A DNA stretch of 64,000 nucleotides from Ridgeia piscesae (taxonomy: Eukaryota > Annelida > Polychaeta > Sabellida > Siboglinidae). The notes beneath the pieces are model-generated. The model searched no databases. It saw only the letters and a list, made by a program, of their open reading frames with translations, and was not told the DNA's origin. Position numbers and translations under genes: made by a program. The first letter of the stretch is position 1; each line of letters begins with the position of its first letter. The stretch is from the NCBI GenBank assembly GCA_025642075.2, contig JAODUO010001188.1, positions 80,033 through 144,032 on the forward strand. The letters run 5' to 3'. Below, piece by piece: positions 56,923 to 64,000 of the stretch.

Positions 56923-56978
56923 GTGAGTAGCTGGGTGATGGGTTTGCTGGTTGATCTGTTAGTTAGTTTATTCATTGG
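56787..56978. other. 192-bp spacer of the inverted repeat
   Basis: Contains the last 136 bp of E41, its donor and 56 bp of intron, then switches directly to reversed E41. No target duplication or element end at either junction. Confidence 0.93.
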
Positions 56979-57513
56979 CATGGGGTCAAGGGCTGTCAGC
57001 ATCTCTCTGTAGGGCAACAGATATCTCCATGTATATTCAAATGAATACCATACACATCTGATGGCCAACTGCCATCTTGCCGAGTTGGATTCTGACAACA
57101 AACACTTCTGAATGTCCATCATTATAAGTGGCACCCTCTATTTTATAATTGTGAAATTAAGATATATAAACTCGAATTTCTAAACAGTTGATTCATGCTC
57201 TTTTTAACTCGTCTTCCTATTGAAATTATTTGGTATTCTGCAACTCACACGTGCTAATGTACAGCTGTACGTTAACCCCCTGGCGCCAGAAATTCAGTGT
57301 ACATGACCAACTGCATCTTAACTGAATCTGCGTTGTAACGAATAGATGACTGTCAGACACTCAGTAACAGCAGTGGGGGTCTGACACTATGGGTCAGCGT
57401 CCTACCTGCGAGCAGGACTGCTGCTGAAGGACAGCCCGGTGAGGCGTACGGTGGCACTCGGCGTAACTCCGCTGACCGCTCCCGCATAGGGGGCGTCGTG
57501 TGTAGAGACGAAG
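56979..57513 (-). pseudogene. Reversed copies of E41 (first 28 bp) and E40
   Basis: 56979-57006 matches the first 28 bp of E41. E40 is matched from 57406 to about 57513, with two missing bases and four substitutions, before the sequence becomes unrelated. Neither copy can give the original product. Confidence 0.9.
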
Positions 57514-58155
57514 ACGAGAATATAAACTGGATTGTTTTTTATAAAGAAATGTCAACAACAAATGTGATTGATGTTGGCACTGTCCTTACACAATTGATGT
57601 GTTTTCTTCACGTGGCAATTGGTACACCCGAGCTCCTTGAATTTACACCAGATATATCACTATTTTCTTATATTAAATTGGATACCTAACTGCTGGGCAG
57701 AACACTAACACACTGGAATGGTCAAGGGCTGCTGGTAAGGGCGTACTAACCTGTTTATGTTGCAGTATATATAATATGTATCTATTGTAGTTAGTCTTAT
57801 AAACACAAAACTGCAGAAAAATCTCTAAGTGATATGTTTTGTTTATTTGGTCCAGTTATTAAATATATACACTTTGTGCAAAGCTTGTCTTAAAAACTTT
57901 AAAAAAAACAGCACTATATGTACTTGAATATTTTGTTAATGTTTCTGTAAGTACTGAATAAGCACCAGCCGTGTGCATTTGCTAATCCAAGAAAATATTT
58001 TAAAATTTCACAAGGCCTTCATACACCATCATATAATATGTTAATTCAACCAGTTCACCCCTGGCAGGGGTGAACTGGTAGTGGTACATGTCATTGATTC
58101 AGCTGGGGTTGTAGTTACCACGGGGGTAGCAAGGGTAGGGGGTAAGTGAAGTTAC

Positions 58156-58252
58156 CTGGAAGTGCCTGCATGTGGCTGGTAGAGCCTCTCACTGTGCCTT
58201 GGCAGGGGACTCTCAGGAGAATATCGAGACATCGCAGCTGCACCGGCGACAC
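58156..58252 (-). pseudogene. Reversed copy of E39
   Basis: Same length and splice signals as 55321-55417, in the opposite orientation. Confidence 0.9.
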
Positions 58253-58413
58253 CTTGGAGCAAAGGAAAACACTAATGACTTACATATTGACCAACAAATC
58301 GTGAATAAATGTAATGGTGTTTAAAACAACATCTTGGAAATTGTAAAACGAAATATTACATTGTGGGGGTGAAAATAAAAGGGTTCAGATGTCTACGAGG
58401 GTTTTCCACTCAC

Positions 58414-58487
58414 CCATGTCAGTTGGCACGCCGCCAATATTTGCACCCCTCGTTGCTCGTCTCCACTTCCTCACGAGGAACCTCAGT
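58414..58487 (-). pseudogene. Reversed copy of E38 (PACT end)
   Basis: Mirror of 55086-55159 with intact splice signals. Confidence 0.9.
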
Positions 58488-58524
58488 CTGCAGCAAACAG
58501 AGCAACGTCAAAGTCACAGCTGTG

Positions 58525-59150
58525 ACAAACTACCTCAGTGTCATCACGTTACCTCTGTGTCACAAAGCTACCTCAGTGTCATCAAGTTGCCTCTGTATCA
58601 CAAAGTTACCTCAGTGTCATCACGTTACCTCTATGTCACAAAGTTACCTCTGTGTCATCAAGTTGCCTCTGTGTCACAAAGCTACCTCAGTGTCATCAAG
58701 TTACCTGTGTCACAAAGTTACCTCAGTGTCATCACGTTACCTCTGTGTCACAAAGCTACCTCAGTGTCATCACGTTACCTCTGTGTCACAAAGCTACCTC
58801 AGTGTCATCAAGTTGCCTCTGTATCACAAAGTTACCTCAGTGTCATCACGTTACCTCTATGTCACAAAGTTACCTCTGTGTCATCAAGTTGCCTCTGTGT
58901 CACAAAGCTACCTCAGTGTCATCAAGTTACCTGTGTCACAAAGTTACCTCAGTGTCATCACGTTACCTCTGTGTCACAAAGCTACCTCAGTGTCATCACG
59001 TTACCTCTGTGTCACAAAGCTACCTCAGTGTCATCAAGTTGCCTCTGTGTCACAAAGCTACCTCAGTGTCATCAAGTTACCTCTGTGTCACAAAGCTACC
59101 TCAGTGTCATCAAGTTAACTCAGTGTCATACAGTAACCTCAGTGTCAGTT
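58525..59150. repeat. 38-bp minisatellite, right arm
   Basis: Inverse of the 54296-55045 array but about 112 bp shorter, with different order of variant units. Confidence 0.95.
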
Positions 59151-59697
59151 AGTTGTAAATCGTGACTCACTCTTAACAACCTCAAAACTGCAAAATATCT
59201 ACATCAAGAATCTAGGATCACATACTAGCTGACCACTAGTATCACGAGTATGTCATAACTGTATCATCAATATCTAATATGTATGACACCAGAATGTCAC
59301 CAGTATGTCACCAGTACAGGAGTTCATTTTTGAAAAACTTAAGCAAGTACCAAATCTGTCACCTAAGTATGCCAAACAATTTGGCGAGCGATTTATCAGT
59401 TTTGCCTTTATCCACTTGATGGCGTTAGGGTTTGTTCATTTCGCAGCAATACTGTCCAGTCGTGCCTTGGTGTATACAAACCCAGCCACGGGGTTATCCA
59501 TTACGTAAGGTTCATTCAAGCAGGTTAATTCTGTTGATAAACAGTCATCTTACAGAAATCACGGTATATGAAACAAGCAACAGATCTGTTCATGCGAGCA
59601 ATTCCAGCAATTAGTGTGAGCAATAAATCACTCCCTAAATGAGTGTCATCATTATGTCACCAGTGTGTCACCACTATGTCACCAGTGTGTCACTCAC

Positions 59698-59895
59698 CTA
59701 GATATTGCGATGACAGCCCTCACAGCACTACGGAACTTAGTGAATGCTTGCGAGTGTCGGAACTGTCGGTGGAGGGCGCCACCACTGGGGTAAACGCCCA
59801 TCTTGGCGATCATGGTCAGCGTCTGTTGCTCGCTGTCCTGGACCCCGACTGAGGAGTAGCTACATTGCAACCTATGAAAGCTGGCAAGAAGAGGT
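59698..59895 (-). pseudogene. Reversed, damaged copy of the PACT exon E37
   Basis: 59698-59842 matches E37 exactly in reverse. Then about 65-70 bp coding for the YQKKYLL part are lost or scrambled before matching resumes at CCTATGAA (near 59870). This copy lacks a functional PACT core. Confidence 0.9.
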
Positions 59896-59899
59896 CTCT

Positions 59900-62180
59900 T
59901 TCAACATGACCCTGAGATGCTAGTAAAAAGGGCGAACTGAGTATGGAGCAGAGAGACAAGGGTGTTGTGTAAGCAAAGGGAGACTGGAGACATAATAGAC
60001 TGAAGAAACCTGGGTTGCCTGTAAGGCTGAGAAGTAGGTGAGACAGTGGTAATGTGAAAGTTTGGGTGTATGAAGTAGTGTATGTAAGACTGAGAGGGTA
60101 GTTGAGATTGTGTATAAGACTGAGAAGAGAAAGATTTTGGGGTATTGTGTTGTCTAAGGTTTTTGAGCTTTCTCAGTAAACCTAAGTATTTTTAATAAAG
60201 AGACGAACAGTGATTCTTTGTAGTAGACACAAGATGTCAAGATTTAACATTTGCATTCAATAATTCTTTGAGACTGAGAGCGGCAAGGATTGTTTGTCTT
60301 TGCTTGAGGCAGACTAGGATGTTTAACAGTAGGCTGAGGGCGAGACATTTCACGTATATACTGAGCAGGGTGACTATAAAGGTGAGAGGGGGTGACAGTG
60401 TAATATGTGAAATTCTGAGGGCAGACCTGAGGGTGATATAGCGTGAAACTGAGAGGGAACAGCTGGGAGTGTTCTGTAGTGACAGATATTATTAGCGAGG
60501 AGACAGTGTATAAGATGAAAGGGGCAGACTAGCATTCTGTATGAAAACTGAGTAAACAAGATATTAATATGAAGAAACATTAGTGATATAATTGAAAGTA
60601 AATGATAAAAGATTGAAAGGAGCTAGTTTCAAATTCTATATAATTTGAGGAGAACTGGGTATTGCAGTGTAGACTGAGGGGGGCAGACTGGAGTGACTAT
60701 GTAATAAGACTGAGAGGTTGGGGGTGATTCATAATAACAAGATTGAAGGAGCGGGGCTGAGATTGTGTGAGACTGAGAGTGAGACAGAGACTGACTAAAT
60801 AAAAAAAAATAAGATTGAGAAAGGGGGTGTGATGAAATTGTATAAGACTAGAGGGGGGGCAGAGACCCAAAGTACCGTGGAGACAGAACTGAGATGATTC
60901 TGTATCAAGATTGAGAGGCGAGACTGTAAAGACTGAGCGTGTGTAAAATTGAAGAGATATTCTGTAAGACTGAGAGGAGTAGACTGAAAATTGTAACAAG
61001 GTGAAAATTGAGGTGTGCAGTGTGGGAACTGAGGGCGAGACTGAGGTGATGTGCTGAGAGGGGGCGAACAGGGTATTCTGTGTAGCAGACGAGAGAGTGA
61101 ACTGAATGTATGGGATTTGAGAGGAACTTGGGACTGGGAAGACTATTCTATTAGACTGAGAGATAGTATTCTGTGAAGGGCAAGACAGGAATTTGACTAT
61201 TGGCAAGACGAGGGGCGAGACTGAACATTCTGTCAATAAGAAAACTGGCGACTGAGTATTCTTGTGGAAAGACTGAGAGTAAATTCTATTGTAAGACTAG
61301 TGGGGTATTCGAAGGAGCGGAACTGTATTTATTGTAGACGAGGGGCGAGACTAGTAACAAGAAGACATTCTGGTAGACGATTTGGGTATTCTGTGTAAGA
61401 CATGAAAAGGCGAACTGGGGTATTCTGTGTAGACTGAAAGAACTGAGACATTCTATAGAAATTGGGGTATTCTAATGTAGACATTGTCAAAGTAGATGAG
61501 GGTATTCTGTATAGAGACTGAGAGGAACGAGACTGGAGTATTCTGTGTAAGACTGAAAGTGAATTTAGTGTCTGTGTAAGAATGAGGGCAGATTGCAAAT
61601 TTTCTGCTATAAGACTGAAGAGACAAAGTTATTCTGTGTAAGAGAGGGGGTGCAGACAGGGTATTCACAATAACAAGACTGGAAAGAGTATTCCTGTATA
61701 AATGAAGAGGCGGACTGAGAACCCTTCTGTATAAAAGATGAAGGGGGGCCGAGACTGGGAGTATTCATGTAAAGACAGGGGGCGAGACTGGAGACATTCT
61801 GTGTAAGACTGAAAGTGGAACTGGAGTATTCTGAAAGGGGCAATTTGGGGTATTCTGTATAAGATTGAAGGGCAGACTGGGGTATTCTGTGTAAGACTGA
61901 AGGGGCAGACTGGGGTATTCTGTGTAAGACTGAAGGGGGCAGACTGGGGTATTCTGTATAAGACTGAAGGGGCAGACTGGGGTATTCTGTGTAAGACTGA
62001 AAGGGGCAGACTGGGGTATTCTATGCACGGCTAAGGGGAAACAGACTAGGGTGTTCTTTGTAACAGTGAAAGGGGCAGTCTGTTCTGTATCTGAAATGGT
62101 TCTTATAAGGGGCTCTTATCACCAGTCATACACAGAAGCACCTTCGTGTATTATGAAAACGGCAGACTGGGGCATTCTGA
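59900..62180. repeat. Right-arm version of the 33-bp satellite, mostly degraded
   Basis: 61850-62040 shows clean units (GACTGAAGGGGCAGACTGGG). 59900-61840 is the same sequence with dense deletions and substitutions and no constant period. Confidence 0.85.
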
Positions 62181-62260
62181 GACTAAGACACTGAGTGTGC
62201 ATTCAGTCACTGTCACTATCCACCTGTACGTAAGCAGCAGTGAGTGTGTTGAGAGCTCAC

Positions 62261-62437
62261 CTTGATCCTGTCTGTGGTGGGGTCGGAGTGGGTGGGTGAG
62301 CGACTGTGGAGCACAGAGTCCCTCTCTCCTTGGACGCGGTGCAGTTCCGCCTGAGTGGCTGCCAGCTCGTGCTCCAGCCGACTCAGCTGTAGGGAGAGTT
62401 CACTGTGGTCTGTCACGTCAGCCGCATTCACTCGCCT
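62261..62437 (-). pseudogene. Reversed copy of E36
   Basis: Mirror of 49622-49798; translation is identical, splice sites intact, but flanked by incompatible reversed exons. Confidence 0.92.
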
Positions 62438-62732
62438 CTGTCACACATCAATGTCTCAATTCACTAATCTGACAGGCCCAGGGGGTTGATTTCAAGAGAG
62501 GGTATTTTTCCAATAGCAATCCACTGAGGCTCATAAAAACCACCAATTCAAGGAGAACTCTTGCCTTGTATGTATGAACTGTTGACTTTATGTTGCTGGA
62601 GGTGCGTTCCCACCACATGAATTACCAATCAACGGCCAGCATCCCAATACCCCAGTCTGCCCCCTTCAGTCTTATACAGAATCAGAATACCCCAGTCTGC
62701 CCCCTTCAGTCTTATATAAATCCCGGGTTAGT

Positions 62733-64000
62733 GCGCATGCGTGAGGTTACAAACAACTTGACAACGGCTCCGCACATTTCTCTAACAAAGACATATTTAC
62801 ACTAAAGATCGGAATCTAGAACATCCACCAGCAATTGGGAATGTTCTACTAAACATACCTTGCCAACCAGAAATGTGTGACAACGCTGCAATAACTGCTA
62901 AAACTACTTTGAAACGTCCCGCGGATTTCCCGCCAAGCTGCCATCTTGGATAAACATAAACAACGATCATCGAAGAAGCCACGAACCCAACCTACTAAAC
63001 AGCTAAGTAACATCTAATATTGCTAGCTAAACCCAAATCTGCAATCAAAATTATTTACTAGCCAAGCCGATATACAACTATTAATGTTAAATACAAAATA
63101 ACGTAATCTATACAGAATAACAACAGATAAAACCGCGTGAAACAAAATCATCCCCAAACCAACTCAGTCAAGCGTCACATAAATTGTTATGCCTACACAA
63201 CTTTCAACCATTAAATAAAGAATATATTTATACACACATGAAGTCAGAATCCATACACACTATTAATACATTCTAAGCCAACTCATAAACCGGTGTATTC
63301 TCCCAAACATAAATAACAAACAAACAAACAAAAACATATTAATAATAAAAGTGTATGCAATAGACTGCCAGCAAAAAACAGTATCTCAAGACTTGATAAT
63401 TCAATAAACTTTCTACTAACAGGCTTTTTCACCAAGACCTCTTTTGCCCAGTGTTGCCCTGGGGCCCACCCAGGGCGAAGACCTGCATTTCCACCGCACT
63501 GCACTAAGCGTCTTGGACCTCCTTCACACATTTTGTCAAAACACATACCATCATAATACTGCAGTCTATAGAAATTAGTACTTAAACCTTTAGACGGGAA
63601 ACATTTTTAACCATTCATACTTTTTAATATTTCTTTTATTATATTTATCTTATTGTATTTATTTTATCACCTCACGGCTTTAATTGTGTATATTATAGTG
63701 TGCATATATCTTACTTTTTAGTCTTTTAAGTGTAAGTGTATTTAAGCGTGTGCTTATTTAATTATTCATATTTATTTATTTATTTATTTATTCTTTTTAA
63801 AGACCACAAGTGTGTGCGTATCTATTTATTATTACACATTTTTATTGACTATTAACCATTATCATATAAGCTGGTGATATGGCTGGTTCTTTGCATAATA
63901 CCCACTCAAGATGCACCTTCAAATACTCTTTGTTCATGATTGCATGTCTGTACGCCACCTGTAGACTTAATCACCAACTGAAGTGCTCTCATAACAACAT
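62733..64000 (+). mobile_element. Second, inverted copy of the retrotransposon 5' part
   Basis: The ORF start is at 63879 on + ([15 protein letters not shown]), preceded by the same 5' region as 48175-49320, with about three 1-bp indels and two substitutions. Continues outside the window. Confidence 0.93.

Larger units (their letters stand above)
56979..64000. repeat. Right arm of giant inverted repeat
   Basis: Reverse-complement copy of the left arm, continuing off the window end inside the retrotransposon. It has lost about 144 bp around 57505-57612, 48 bp near 57720, several 38-bp units, part of the PACT exon, and about 1.4 kb of satellite. Confidence 0.97.

Noticed and set aside
56979..57200. 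Simple single-molecule fold-back read as full explanation of the inverted repeat
   Set aside because: Nine substitutions without indels between the inner arms argue that two different DNA molecules or copies are involved. An assembly join of haplotypes remains possible.
54296..59165. Cys/His/Ser-rich ORFs of 204-304 codons ([16 protein letters not shown])
   Set aside because: Products of the 38-bp array in three frames at once, present only antisense to the spliced gene.
1..64000. tRNA, rRNA or other structured RNA genes
   Set aside because: No A/B-box pairs, tRNA cloverleaf or rRNA core sequence noticed on either strand by reading; a tRNAscan or Rfam search would be needed to be sure.

Overview
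The window is eukaryotic, most likely from an aquatic invertebrate animal. It has short GT-AG exons separated by long introns, intronic microsatellites, minisatellites and satellites, a CR1/jockey-group non-LTR retrotransposon, and hAT- and piggyBac-type DNA elements. The species cannot be fixed from sequence alone.

From about 215 to 56922 on the + strand lies the 3' two thirds or so of one very large gene. I can chain 41 exons (local numbering E1-E41) whose splice phases agree at every junction except for one frame break in E2. They encode roughly 2,800 residues of nearly continuous coiled coil. E35 holds a charged leucine-rich block and E37-E38 encode a clear PACT (pericentrin/AKAP450 centrosomal targeting) domain, so the gene is a pericentrin/AKAP9 family centrosome scaffold. 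The N-terminus lies upstream of the window. The 3' end after E41 is missing because an inverted duplication begins 56 bp into the next intron.

Most introns carry their own tandem array: 28 bp at 4.8-5.9 kb, 33 bp at 17.9-20.2 kb, 53 bp at 26.4-27.4 kb, 30 bp at 31.2-35.2 kb, 60 bp at 36.2-36.8 kb, another 33 bp at 49.9-53.5 kb and 38 bp at 54.3-55.1 kb. In about nine introns the repeat unit is a copy of the neighbouring real splice junction, so the arrays multiply 5' or 3' splice-site sequences tens to more than 100 times. This is the most unusual signal in the window. The E27 array, with about 130 copies of a pyrimidine tract plus CAG followed one base later by GTAAG, looks like a chain of recursive-splice (ratchet) sites.

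Mobile elements are: a piggyBac-type non-autonomous element (3378-4407, TTAA flanks); a hAT-type element (15206-17575, perfect 16-bp TIRs and perfect 8-bp TSDs); and a non-LTR retrotransposon on the - strand (about 44.8-49.3 kb, endonuclease plus reverse transcriptase, one frameshift, a 2A-like motif) inserted within satellite DNA.

From about 48.05 kb to the window end the sequence is a giant inverted repeat: left arm to 56786, 192-bp spacer, right arm 56979-64000 and beyond. The innermost 427 bp differ by nine substitutions and no indels, so the arms are not copies of one molecule. They are either a real diverged inverted duplication or two haplotypes joined head to head in assembly. Right-arm copies of E36-E41 are reversed, and the PACT-exon copy is damaged.
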